From: JASHPR01 sp963842355
GTDB lineage: Bacteria > Actinomycetota > Actinomycetes > Streptosporangiales > Streptosporangiaceae
Direction of reading: 5' to 3'
Assembly (NCBI GenBank): GCA_963842355.1
Contig: CAWJGC010000008.1
Location: 124,001-188,000, forward strand
DNA length: 64,000 nt
The stretch's first letter is position 1, and each line of letters starts with the position of its first letter. Below are positions 1 through 8,404 of this stretch, in pieces. Made by a program: the position numbers and the translations under genes. A model generated the notes under the pieces. It was not told the DNA's origin, ran no database searches, and was given only the letters and a program-made list of their open reading frames with translations.

Positions 1-2
1 TG

Positions 3-146
3 CTGTGCGGCGCGACCATCGTGGCCGCTCACCCCGAGGAACTGGCCGCGGCGGCCGACACGCATCACGGCACCGCCATGATCGCGGCGGGCGGCACAGC
101 GGCAGGCGCGGGCCAGCGGCTGCGGGTATTCGCGGTAGCCTCGTAG
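3..146 (+). CDS. C-terminal fragment of an unidentified protein (cut by window edge)
   Basis: An open frame enters from the left edge and ends at a TAG codon at 144-146, giving about 47 residues that end LRVFAVAS. The fragment is Ala/Gly-rich with a THHGTAMIAAGG stretch. I do not recognise a family. Its stop lies 86 bases from the end of the convergent Lrp-type gene. The longer overlapping frame starting at 5 is Arg/Gly-rich and looks like a shadow. Whether this is a true gene end depends on sequence to the left, so confidence is low. Confidence 0.35.
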   Translation: MCGATIVAAHPEELAAAADTHHGTAMIAAGGTAAGAGQRLRVFAVAS

Positions 147-232
147 CCCACCTGAGTGGCCTTTACCCCGTTTCGCGGCCTTCGTCCCGGCCGCCAGCCC
201 GCCGCCCCGGCATCGCGCCCCACCTCACTGCC

Positions 233-673
233 TCATACGCTCGGCGGCCGGTTCTCGTACGGGGTGCTCAGGACGATCGTGGTACGGGTGGACACGCCGG
301 CGGCGGCCCGGATCTGCTGCAGCAGTTCCTCGAGCGCGGCCGGGGATGCCACCCGGACCTTCAGGATGTAGTTCTCGTCCCCGGCGACGCTGTGACAGGC
401 CTCGATCGCCGACAGGTAGGCGAGCCGCTCGGGGGCGTCGTCCGCCGCGGCCGGGTCGAACGGCTTGATCGAGACGAACGCGGTCAGCGGAAGCCCGGCA
501 TCGGCCGGATCGATCAGGGCCGCGTACCCCTGGATCACGCCGCGCCGTTCCAGGCGGCGGACCCGCTGCTGCGCGGCCGACACGGACAGCCCGGTGTGCC
601 TGGCCAGCTCGGTGAAGCTCATCCGGCCGTCGCGGGCCAGCAGCGAGATGATGACGCGGTCTGTCTCCTCCAC
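233..673 (-). CDS. Lrp/AsnC family transcriptional regulator
   Basis: This 146-residue protein has the usual Lrp/AsnC length and layout. An N-terminal winged helix-turn-helix (about residues 3-60) includes LSVSAAQQRVRRLERRGVIQGY, abbreviated here to its core SAAQQRVRRLERRGVI. A RAM ligand-binding domain (about 65-140) contains the typical GDENYILKVRV strand. Such proteins form dimers to octamers that bind DNA and sense amino acids. The GTG start at 671-673 begins EETDRVII, the normal family start. It is divergent from the sugar ABC ATPase across 206 bases. Its targets are unknown; autoregulation or control of the truncated neighbour to the left is an inference. Confidence 0.9.
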   Translation of the reverse strand: MEETDRVIISLLARDGRMSFTELARHTGLSVSAAQQRVRRLERRGVIQGYAALIDPADAGLPLTAFVSIKPFDPAAADDAPERLAYLSAIEACHSVAGDENYILKVRVASPAALEELLQQIRAAAGVSTRTTIVLSTPYENRPPSV

Positions 674-879
674 CTCGCTACGGTAGCCCGCCGGGGTGCG
701 CCGGCCGCCCGTGCCAGGCCGGCTTGGCCCATCCTCTTGATAACAGCCTGATATCGGCGTTTACGCTCCCGTAACACAAATGCCCGTGATCTTAACGAAC
801 GGGCAGCGAGCGGATACGCTCCGGCCAGAGGGCGGCAGCGGAAGCCGTGGTCACGTGACGAAGCAGCGGGAGTGGCGGG

Positions 880-2070
880 ATGGCGCAGATCGTGCTGGAC
901 CAGGTGGACAAGGTCTTTCCCGGCGGGGTGCGGGCCGTGGACGGGCTCAGCCTGGATATCACCGATGGTGAGTTCATGGTCCTGGTCGGACCCTCGGGCT
1001 GCGGGAAGTCGACCGCTCTGAGGTCGATCGCCGGGCTGGACGAGATCACGTCCGGGACGATATCCATCGGCGGCCGGATCGTGAACGACCTGCCGCCCAA
1101 GGACCGCGACATCGCGATGGTGTTCCAGAACTACGCCCTCTACCCGCACATGACCGTGGAGCAGAACCTGGCCTTCGGGCTGCAGCAGCGCAAGACGCCG
1201 AAAGACGAGATCAGGCGCAGGGTCACCAGCGTGGCCAAGATGCTCGGGCTGGAGGACTATCTCAAGCGCAAGCCCGCCGCGCTGTCCGGTGGCCAGCGCC
1301 AGCGCGTGGCCATGGGCCGCGCCATCGTCCGCGAGCCGCAGGCGTTCCTGATGGACGAGCCGCTGTCCAACCTGGACGCCAAGCTGCGCGTATCCATGCG
1401 CGCGTCGCTGTCCCAGTTGCACGAGCGGCTGGGCGTGACCACCGTGTACGTCACCCACGACCAGGTCGAGGCGATGACGCTGGGGCAGCGGGTGTGCGTC
1501 CTGCGCGAAGGCAAGCTGCAGCAGGCCGACACGCCGCAGGCGCTCTTCAACGCCCCGGTCAACCTGTTCGTGGCCGGGTTCATCGGATCGCCGGCGATGA
1601 ACTTCGTCACCGCGCGGCTCGTCCGTGACGACGGCCTGGCGGTCAGCTTCGCCGGCTACCGCCTGGAGGTCCCCCCCGCCCTGCTCGCGACGCGCCCCGG
1701 CCTGGACGGCTATTTCGGCCGGGACCTCATTCTGGGCGTCAGGCCCTCGGACTTCGAGGACGCCGGCCTGGCCGACGCGGGATGGGCGAGGATGCCGGTC
1801 ACCGCAGACGTGACGGAGGACCTCGGCAGCGAGATCCACGTCCTGTTCACCATCGACGCCCCGCAGGTCCAGCACTCCAGCATCACCCAGGCCGCGGCCG
1901 GGAACGACGACGACGCGGCCATCCCGCTGACCGGCGGCAAGTCGCTGTGGACCGCCCGGGTCGCCGCGCGCAGCAAGGTCCGGTCCGGTCAGCCGGTAGA
2001 GCTCGCCGTCGACACTTCCAACCTGCAGTTCTTCGACCCCGAGAGCGGGCTGTCGATCGGCCGCGGCTAG
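880..2070 (+). CDS. ugpC: Carbohydrate ABC transporter ATP-binding protein (MalK/UgpC/MsmK type)
   Basis: The 396-residue cytoplasmic ATPase energises sugar import. It shows Walker A (GPSGCGKST, about residues 38-46), a Q-loop (VFQNYALYPH), the signature LSGGQRQR, Walker B (AFLMDEPLSNLDA) and the switch His (YVTHDQVEA). The C-terminal third is the TOBE/MalK regulatory domain, which separates it from simple importer ATPases. Actinobacteria often have one such multitasking ATPase (MsiK-like) that serves several sugar permeases. It stands alone here, while a sugar permease operon lacking an ATPase lies at 7-11.6 kb, so a partnership is plausible but inferred. The ATG has GGGAG just upstream. Confidence 0.92.
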   Translation: MAQIVLDQVDKVFPGGVRAVDGLSLDITDGEFMVLVGPSGCGKSTALRSIAGLDEITSGTISIGGRIVNDLPPKDRDIAMVFQNYALYPHMTVEQNLAFGLQQRKTPKDEIRRRVTSVAKMLGLEDYLKRKPAALSGGQRQRVAMGRAIVREPQAFLMDEPLSNLDAKLRVSMRASLSQLHERLGVTTVYVTHDQVEAMTLGQRVCVLREGKLQQADTPQALFNAPVNLFVAGFIGSPAMNFVTARLVRDDGLAVSFAGYRLEVPPALLATRPGLDGYFGRDLILGVRPSDFEDAGLADAGWARMPVTADVTEDLGSEIHVLFTIDAPQVQHSSITQAAAGNDDDAAIPLTGGKSLWTARVAARSKVRSGQPVELAVDTSNLQFFDPESGLSIGRG

Positions 2071-2199
2071 GCCGCGACGTGCACCCGCCGTTCCGCAGGG
2101 CGGGCCGGTGGACCACGACTTATGGCAGTCTCTCTTGTGGAGCACGGGATCTTCGTCGTCTCCCAGCAGCAGCACCACGTTTCCGGGTAAGGAGGCTGA

Positions 2200-3186
2200 G
2201 TGTGGATGAGACCGCGGTCACGGCTGCCCCGTGGCGTCCTGGTTGCCACCGGGCTGGTTGTGCTGGTCGTCGTCGGAATCGTGGGCTACCTGAGCTTTGG
2301 CTATTCGCCGTGGCTGGCGGCGGCGATGACTCTGCTCACGTTGACCACTGTCGGGTTTGCGCCCGGAAGCCAGCTCTCAACCGGTGTCCTGGTGTTCACT
2401 GCCGGGCTGGCCTTCGTCGGCGTCAGCCTGTTCGTCGCCATCCTGGGCTTGGCTGCGACCGCGATCGTGGAAGGCCGGGTGACGCTGTTTTCGCGGAGCC
2501 GCCGGATGCGCCGGCGCCTTGACGAGCTACGCGGACATTTCATCGTCTGCGCCTACGGTCGGGTCGGCCGGGCAACCGCCCGGGAACTGGAGGCCGCCAA
2601 GGTGCCGTTCGTCGTCGTGGACAGCAAGGCCGGACTGGAACCGGACCTGGAACGCGACGCGGTGTGCTACCTGATCGGCGATGCCTCGGAGGAGGCGGTG
2701 CTGCGCCAGGCCGGAATCGGACGGGCACAGGGGCTGATTTGCGCGGTGGACTCGGACGCCGAGAACGTCTTCATCACCATCGTCGCTCGCTCGCTGCGCC
2801 CCGATCTGCTCATCGTGGCCCGGGCCGCGCGGGAACATTCGGCCGACCGGTTGTACCGGGCGGGTGCGACGCATGTGGTCTCACCGTATGTGACCAGCGG
2901 GAGGCGGATGGCGAATCTGGCCGTACGGCCGCACGTGGTCGAGTTCTTCGATGTCGCCCGCGCTGGCCAGCCCGACCTGCGACTTGAGGAACTGGCGATC
3001 ACGGAGGGGTCCTCGCTGGTGGGCCGGAGCCTGCAGGAACTGCCCGGCCCCGCAGTGCCCTTGCTGGTCCGTCACCCCGACGGACAGCTGATCGCCAACC
3101 CGGCCCGCGAGCTTCGGCTGCAGGCCGGCGACGTGGTCGTCCTCTTCGGTGAGGCCAGCGACCTGAACCCGCTCGACCGGACTTAA
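2200..3186 (+). CDS. Two-helix potassium channel with TrkA-N and TrkA-C domains
   Basis: The 328-residue protein has two membrane helices (about 12-32 and 60-88) flanking a pore loop WLAAAMTLLTLTTVGFAPG, then a Rossmann TrkA-N/RCK domain (FIVCAYGRVGR, about 112-235) and a TrkA-C domain (about 245-325). This is the MthK-like layout of ligand-gated K+ channels. The selectivity filter reads TTVGFAP instead of the canonical TVGYGD, so conduction properties may differ. The start is GTG at 2200 with AGGAGG four bases upstream; ATG at 2206 is an alternative. The TAA stop overlaps the stop of the convergent FtsX gene within the palindrome TTAA. Confidence 0.88.
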   Translation: MWMRPRSRLPRGVLVATGLVVLVVVGIVGYLSFGYSPWLAAAMTLLTLTTVGFAPGSQLSTGVLVFTAGLAFVGVSLFVAILGLAATAIVEGRVTLFSRSRRMRRRLDELRGHFIVCAYGRVGRATARELEAAKVPFVVVDSKAGLEPDLERDAVCYLIGDASEEAVLRQAGIGRAQGLICAVDSDAENVFITIVARSLRPDLLIVARAAREHSADRLYRAGATHVVSPYVTSGRRMANLAVRPHVVEFFDVARAGQPDLRLEELAITEGSSLVGRSLQELPGPAVPLLVRHPDGQLIANPARELRLQAGDVVVLFGEASDLNPLDRT

Positions 3187-5489
3187 GGGCCGAGGCTGGC
3201 CGCGACCGGGACCCGGCCGGCCCGGCGAGCCGGGAGGATGGCCGCGGCGGATGCCGCAGCCACGGCGACGGCCACGGCGACGGCGATAGCCGGCGCAGAC
3301 GGGGGCCGGCCGATCCCGGCGCCGATCCCGTAGGCCTGGGCGCCCGCGTTGATCAGGCGGGAGGAGACGGCGAGCCCGGCGCCCGCGCCCGCGGCCACGG
3401 CGATCAGCGCGAGCAGCGTGGTGCTCGTCACGAGGGACGTCATCACCTGCAGCGGGGTCAGGCCCATGGCCCGCAGCACGCCCACGTCGCGCAGGTAGTC
3501 GCGCACGCCCACCGCGGAGGCCGTGAGCAGGCTGGTCAGCCCGATCAGCCCGAGGACGGCGATGAGGCCGGTGAGCATCACCCGGACGATGCCGAGTTGG
3601 GCCGCGGGGTCGCTGGCCTCCGACACGTCGAGGCCGTTGCCCGACGCGGCCAGCAGGTGCGCGCGAGCGGCGCCGGCGCCGATTCCCGGCCGCAGCACGA
3701 GACTGTAGTACATCGGCGGCACGGCCGCCCCGGCCTGGCTGAGCGTGTCGAGCCCGTAGGCCAGCACCTGCCCGTCGTATTCCGGCTCGATGATCCGCCC
3801 GACGATGTGGAAGATCACCGGCACGCCGCCGATCGGCATCCGGACGAGCTCCCCGATCCGCAGGTGCAGGGCGTCGAGCAGGCCCTGGCTGGCCACGGCC
3901 TCCCCCTGCGCACGGTAGAGGCGGCCCTGGGCCACGCGGAACGGGAACGGCCGGGCGGAGGTCCCCGCGCCGAGCGTCGTGATCGTCGTCGTCTGGCCCG
4001 GCAGCAGCGCGCTGACCTCGACGGACGGGTAGACCGCCGCGACCTGCCGGTCGGAATAAACGATCTTGCGCGCCGCGGCCTCGCTGAGCTCGCCTGGGCT
4101 GACGGTCAGGGCCGCGGCGAGTCCGATGTCGGCCGGGTGCTGCTGGACGTCGTCCACCGTCGACTCGAAGCCCAGCCCGATCGTGATCATCGCCATCGCC
4201 ACGGCCAGTCCCCCGACGGTCAGCGCCGCGGGCAGCCGCCGGATGAAGGCCGCCCGGGCGCCGAGCACCACGGCGGGCGGGAAGCGCGACAGCAACGCCG
4301 CGCGCGCCAGCCGGGACAGGTGACGCGAGGGCGGCAGCCGGTGCACGGCCACGACCGGCCGCACCCGGCCCGCGCGCCATCCCGGGATCGCGGTGGCGAG
4401 CACCACGGCCAGCTCGGTGCCGCCGCCGATCAGAACCGTCCAGGCCGCCGGCAGCGGCGCGACCGCGGGCAGCACCCCGGCCGGAAGCCCGCGCAGCAGG
4501 GGAATCGTCAGCTCCCAGGCCGCCGCGAGCCCGGCGGCCGTCCCGGCCAGGCCGATGGCGGCCTGCTCGGCCAGCACCACGCCCGTGACCTGCGCCGGGG
4601 TGAAGCCCAGCATCTTCAGCGTGGCGAGATCCTGGAGCTGGACCAGCACTCTCCCGCCGGTCGCGCTCGCGATCGCGAGTACCGCCGCCCCCAGGGCGAC
4701 CAGCCCGAACAGGGCCAGCAGCAGGCCGAGCAGCGGGTCGCCCCGCGCCATGGACTGCTCCACCTCGGTCCAGGTCGACACGCCGAGGACGTAGGGGCTG
4801 TCGAGCTGCGTCACCGCCTGCTGCACCACCAGGCCGGTCATGGCCGGATCGGCCAGGCGCAGCCCTACCAGCTCGTCGGTGTGCCCGGGAACCGGCTCGA
4901 CCCGGTCCAGAACCCCGCGCAGCGCCCAGATGAGCCCCGGCGTCTGGTCCGGATAAAAGCCCTGATCGGAGGTGTCCGCGATGCCGATCACGTGCACCCG
5001 CGCCGAGTTGCCGTCAATGCCGTCGATCAGGAGGCTGTCCCCGACCACAGCGTGCACGGCCTGGGCGAACGACGCTTCCAGGACGACACCGCCCGGCGCC
5101 CGGCGGCTGAGCCAGGTGCCCTGGCGCACCAGCACGCGGCCCACCGCCGGCATGGCCGGGGTCATCGCGCGGAGCCCGACCGGCGACTGCAGCGGGCCGT
5201 CCACCAGCGTGGCCGCGGTCGTGGCGTAGGGCCCCGCGACCGCGGTCACCCCGCCGATGCGGGCCAGCCTCCGCACATCGGTATTCGGCGCCAGGCGCAT
5301 CCAGATCTGGGCGCCCCGGGTCTCGGCGAACAGGCCGCGCCACGGGTTCGTCGCCCCTTCCAGCACCGTGGCCGAGAGCGTCAGCGACGCCACGACCCCG
5401 GCGACCACCGCGATCACGACGAGAACCTGGCCCCGGCGCGCCCGCAGGTCGGCGCGGATCCAGCGCAGGGCGGCCCGGACCGGGATCAC
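3183..5489 (-). CDS. FtsX-like ABC transporter permease
   Basis: The 768-residue membrane protein has an N-terminal helix (VLVVIAVVAGVVASLTLSAT), a large extracytoplasmic region, then two clusters of hydrophobic helices. Each cluster has the FtsX/MacB-like permease pattern with ALGAAVLAIASATGGRV and later LIGLTSLLTASAVGVRDYL. It is the duplicated 8-helix actinobacterial form that works with a LolD/MacB ATPase in export or lipoprotein handling. It lies 7 bases downstream of the ATPase gene, and both follow a PadR regulator in one operon. Substrate is unknown. The alternate-frame 499-residue ORF inside it is a shadow. Confidence 0.88.
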   Translation of the reverse strand: MIPVRAALRWIRADLRARRGQVLVVIAVVAGVVASLTLSATVLEGATNPWRGLFAETRGAQIWMRLAPNTDVRRLARIGGVTAVAGPYATTAATLVDGPLQSPVGLRAMTPAMPAVGRVLVRQGTWLSRRAPGGVVLEASFAQAVHAVVGDSLLIDGIDGNSARVHVIGIADTSDQGFYPDQTPGLIWALRGVLDRVEPVPGHTDELVGLRLADPAMTGLVVQQAVTQLDSPYVLGVSTWTEVEQSMARGDPLLGLLLALFGLVALGAAVLAIASATGGRVLVQLQDLATLKMLGFTPAQVTGVVLAEQAAIGLAGTAAGLAAAWELTIPLLRGLPAGVLPAVAPLPAAWTVLIGGGTELAVVLATAIPGWRAGRVRPVVAVHRLPPSRHLSRLARAALLSRFPPAVVLGARAAFIRRLPAALTVGGLAVAMAMITIGLGFESTVDDVQQHPADIGLAAALTVSPGELSEAAARKIVYSDRQVAAVYPSVEVSALLPGQTTTITTLGAGTSARPFPFRVAQGRLYRAQGEAVASQGLLDALHLRIGELVRMPIGGVPVIFHIVGRIIEPEYDGQVLAYGLDTLSQAGAAVPPMYYSLVLRPGIGAGAARAHLLAASGNGLDVSEASDPAAQLGIVRVMLTGLIAVLGLIGLTSLLTASAVGVRDYLRDVGVLRAMGLTPLQVMTSLVTSTTLLALIAVAAGAGAGLAVSSRLINAGAQAYGIGAGIGRPPSAPAIAVAVAVAVAAASAAAILPARRAGRVPVAASLGP

Positions 5490-5496
5490 CCGGGCA

Positions 5497-6273
5497 TCAC
5501 CCCCGGAGCCTGATCACACTGGCGGCCGCCCTCGGCGGACCGGCCGGCGCCCGGACCGCGGAATCGTCGACCACCATGCCGTCGAACAGGTTGATCACCC
5601 GGTCGGCCATGCTGGCGGCGCGGGCATTGTGGGTGACCATCATGATGGCCTGGCCCTGGGCGTGAACGCGGCGAAGCAGGCGCAGCACGTCAGCGGAGTT
5701 GGAGCTGTCCAGGTTGCCGGTGGGCTCGTCGGCGAGCAGCAGCCTGGGCCTGCTGGCCAGGGCCCGGGCGAGCGCCACCCGCTGCTGCTCGCCTCCGGAC
5801 AGCCGCGCCGGCGCGGTGCTCGCCTTGCCGGCCAGGCCGAGGTCGGCCAGCAACTCCTCGCGGCGCGCTCTGGCCTCACGCCTCGTGGCGCCACCCAGCA
5901 GCGCGGCCAGTTCCACGTTGTCCGCCACGGTCATGTTCGAGATCAGGTTGAAGAACTGGAAGACGAAGCCGATGTACCGACGGCGCAGCACCGCCCACCG
6001 GGCCTGGCTCAGGCCGTCCACCTGCTGCCCGTCCAGCCAGATCTCGCCGCTCGTGGGCGGCTCCAGCCCGCCGATCAGGTGCAACAGAGTGGATTTGCCG
6101 GACCCGGACGGGCCCATCACCGCGACGAACTCGCCCTGGCCGACGGACAGGTCGACGCCGCGCACGGCGTGCACCGGCCCGCCTTCGCCGGGGAAGACCT
6201 TGGCGAGCCCGACGGTCCGCAGCAACGCGGTATCCGCCCGGTGCTCGGCGCGCGGCCGGGCATATCCGATCAC
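5497..6273 (-). CDS. ABC transporter ATP-binding protein (LolD/MacB family)
   Basis: The protein of about 258 residues carries Walker A (GPSGSGKST), the Q-loop VFQFFNLISNMT, signature LSGGEQQRVALARAL and Walker B LLLADEPTGNLD, the hallmark of the LolD/MacB/FtsE group. I place the start at GTG 6271-6273: it overlaps the upstream PadR stop as GTGA and has AGGAGG seven bases before it. An upstream in-frame ATG would extend the protein into PadR without better support. Translational coupling to padR and the FtsX permease just downstream define one operon. The pair probably exports a hydrophobic or antimicrobial compound; that is inference. Confidence 0.92.
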   Translation of the reverse strand: MIGYARPRAEHRADTALLRTVGLAKVFPGEGGPVHAVRGVDLSVGQGEFVAVMGPSGSGKSTLLHLIGGLEPPTSGEIWLDGQQVDGLSQARWAVLRRRYIGFVFQFFNLISNMTVADNVELAALLGGATRREARARREELLADLGLAGKASTAPARLSGGEQQRVALARALASRPRLLLADEPTGNLDSSNSADVLRLLRRVHAQGQAIMMVTHNARAASMADRVINLFDGMVVDDSAVRAPAGPPRAAASVIRLRG

Positions 6274-6776
6274 ACGAGTTCCTCCTGGCACCGTTCCAGC
6301 CAGTCCAGGTCCGCCTGCAGGTGCAGCATGGCGCCCTCGATCAGCAGCCGGGAGATGCGGCTGCCGCGGTCGACGGCTGCGGCCAGCCCGGACAGGCTGC
6401 GCATCAGGTTGAGGTAATGCCTGCGCTGCCGGTTGATCAGGGCCATCCGGTCGGTGGCACCGGCCTGCGGGCTCAAGGCCAGCTTCATGAAGAAGTCATC
6501 GCGGACCCGTGGCCCGTCGCTCGGTTCCTCGATCCACGCGGCGAGGGCCTTCCGTCCCGCCGGGGTCAGCTCGTAGACGCGCTTGTTCGGCCTGGTGGCC
6601 TGGACCACATCCTGGCTGCTGACCAGCCCGTCCCGCTCGAGGCGCTGCAGCGTGACGTAGATCTGGCCGATGTTCGGCGAGGGGTACGCCTCGCCGAACG
6701 TCTGCTCGAGGAGGTTCTTCAGCTCATAACCGTGGGCTGGCTCCTTGGCCAGCAGCGCTAGCAGCGGCAGGCGCAC
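6270..6776 (-). CDS. PadR family transcriptional regulator
   Basis: The protein of about 168 residues begins RLPLLALLAKEPAHGYELKN, the PadR winged-helix opening, followed by NIGQIYVTLQRLERDGLV and ELTPAGRKAL. The C-terminal helical dimerisation region (about 100-168) is of the longer PadR-s1/Vir_act_alpha type. The GTG start at 6774-6776 has GAGGGG upstream; the longer frame from 6920 adds an Arg/Cys-rich stretch and has no clear ribosome binding site. It is first in an operon with an ABC exporter. PadR proteins typically repress their own exporter operon and release on binding its substrate. Confidence 0.88.
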   Translation of the reverse strand: MRLPLLALLAKEPAHGYELKNLLEQTFGEAYPSPNIGQIYVTLQRLERDGLVSSQDVVQATRPNKRVYELTPAGRKALAAWIEEPSDGPRVRDDFFMKLALSPQAGATDRMALINRQRRHYLNLMRSLSGLAAAVDRGSRISRLLIEGAMLHLQADLDWLERCQEELV

Positions 6777-6919
6777 GACCCCGACCCCTCTGGCGTAAGA
6801 ACCCTTGCGGCCATCAGCACCTCGAGGACATGGTGGCACACGGCGGCCGGATTTGCACTGCCCCCGCGGGCGACGACGCCGCCTGCAGCACGCTCCCGCA
6901 ACATGTTCGTAACCTCCCA

Positions 6920-6957
6920 TTGACCCCTACATAACACAGGTATATAACACGAATGTA
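6920..6957 (+). promoter_or_regulatory. Candidate promoter of the sugar ABC operon with an overlapping dyad
   Basis: TTGACC (6920-6925) and TATAAC (6943-6948) are separated by exactly 17 bases, a good vegetative-type promoter reading right, 74 bases before the first binding-protein gene. Overlapping it are an imperfect dyad TACAT-N20-ATGTA (6928-6957) and two direct copies of ATAACAC (6931-6937 and 6944-6950). This AT-rich island is unusual in the window. The dyad sits between divergent padR and the sugar operon and could be an operator for PadR or for a sugar regulator. Confidence 0.5.
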
Positions 6958-7021
6958 TCAAGTGACCACAGGCGGGCGGCAGATCTGATGGCGACCTGGG
7001 TGAGGGCGGGGTGGTAGCGAG

Positions 7022-8359
7022 GTGAGGCACTCCGGGCCGCCCGGGCCGCGCCGGACGCGCCGGACGCGCCGGACGCGCACTCCGCTGGCCGCGTCCCTGC
7101 TGGCCGCGTCCCTGCTGGCCGGTGGCTGCGGGATCACGGGCGCCACCGCTAACTCCTCCGGGCCGGCCCCGTCGCTGAGCGGCATCGGGCCGATCACCTT
7201 CGCCACCGGCAAGCTCGACACCAGCAACTACCTTCCCGGCCTGATCGGCCAGTGGAACCGGGCCCACCCCGGGCAGCGGGTCACCCTCATCCAGCTCCCC
7301 GACGACGCGGACGACCAGCTCGCCCAGCTGGTGGCGAACCTCCAGGCGAAAAGCGATGTCTACGACGTGATGAGCCTGGACGTCGTGTGGACGGCGGAGT
7401 TCGCGTCCAACGGCTGGGTCGTCCCGCTGAGCCAGAGGCTGTTCCCCCTGGGCGACTTCCTGCGGCCGGCCGTGGACACGGCGATGTACCAGGGAAGGCT
7501 GTGGGCGGTCCCGTTCACGAGCAACGCCGAGCTGCTCTACTACCGCACCGACATACTCAGGAAGGCGGGCGCCCGGCCGCCGCGGACCTGGGCGCAGCTC
7601 GCCGCGCTCGCGAAAACGGTCGCGCCCCGGTACGGCCTGTGGGGGTACGCCGGCCAGTTCCTCGCCTACGAGGGCCTCACGGTCAACTTCGCCGAGGCGG
7701 TCCAGTCGGCCGGGGGCAGCATCCTGTCCCCCGACGGCACCCGGGTCACGCTCGATTCGCCGCAGGCCCGCGATGGCCTGGCCTTCCTGGTCGGCGGGTT
7801 TCGCGAGGGCTGGATACCGCAGGCCGCACTCGGCTACGACGAGCAGGCCTCGCAGGACGCGTTCGAGCAGGGCAGGCTGCTGTTCCTGAACAACTGGCCG
7901 TACGTCTACGGCCTGGCCAGCACGCCTGGCCCCGGCAACATGGTGGCGGGAAAGTTCGGTGTGGAGGCGCTGCCCGGCCCGGACGGGCCGGGTTCCAGCT
8001 CGCTCGGCGGGGCGAACCTGGCCATCAGCGCGTTCTCCCGGCATCAGCGCACGGCGCTGGCGTTCATCAGGTTCCTGACCGGCCTGCCGGTCGAGCGCCA
8101 GGTCCTGATCAAGGGTTCGTTGCCCCCGGTCTGGACCGAGCTCTACCAGGAGCCGTCGCTGATCAGGCAGTTTCCGTATCTGCCGGTGCTCGAGCGATCC
8201 ATTCTCTCCGCGAGGCCGCGGCCGGAGGTACCCGAGTACAACCAGCTGAGCCTGGCCATATCCAGCTCCGTGCACCGGGCCCTCATGCAGCAGGCCTCCG
8301 TCGGCGCCACGATCGCCGGCCTGTCCAGCGAGCTGAACCAGATCGTCAGAAGCGGATGA
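7022..8359 (+). CDS. Carbohydrate ABC transporter substrate-binding lipoprotein (family 1), first of two
   Basis: The 445-residue protein has an Arg-rich n-region, a hydrophobic stretch and a lipobox ending LAGGC, so it should be a lipid-anchored exported protein. The mature part is a family-1 (MalE-like) binding fold with LPDDADDQLAQLVANLQAKS, VMSLDVVWTAEFA, NAELLYYRTD and LFLNNWPYVY, all typical of actinobacterial trehalose/maltose-type binding proteins. It starts at GTG 7022 and is first in an operon with a second binding protein and two permeases. The sugar is not determinable; a disaccharide is likely from family resemblance. Confidence 0.9.
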   Translation: MRHSGPPGPRRTRRTRRTRTPLAASLLAASLLAGGCGITGATANSSGPAPSLSGIGPITFATGKLDTSNYLPGLIGQWNRAHPGQRVTLIQLPDDADDQLAQLVANLQAKSDVYDVMSLDVVWTAEFASNGWVVPLSQRLFPLGDFLRPAVDTAMYQGRLWAVPFTSNAELLYYRTDILRKAGARPPRTWAQLAALAKTVAPRYGLWGYAGQFLAYEGLTVNFAEAVQSAGGSILSPDGTRVTLDSPQARDGLAFLVGGFREGWIPQAALGYDEQASQDAFEQGRLLFLNNWPYVYGLASTPGPGNMVAGKFGVEALPGPDGPGSSSLGGANLAISAFSRHQRTALAFIRFLTGLPVERQVLIKGSLPPVWTELYQEPSLIRQFPYLPVLERSILSARPRPEVPEYNQLSLAISSSVHRALMQQASVGATIAGLSSELNQIVRSG

Positions 8360-8404
8360 CACGACGCCGTCCGCACTACCCACGGCAATGAAGGAGGTGG
8401 CCAC

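Noticed and set aside
5..751. 248-residue plus frame at the left end
   Set aside because: Arg/Gly-rich shadow of the Lrp gene on the other strand; codon pattern does not fit.
3597..5513. 638-residue plus frame over the FtsX permease
   Set aside because: Antisense shadow of a conserved membrane protein; Arg/Gln-rich with no known domain.
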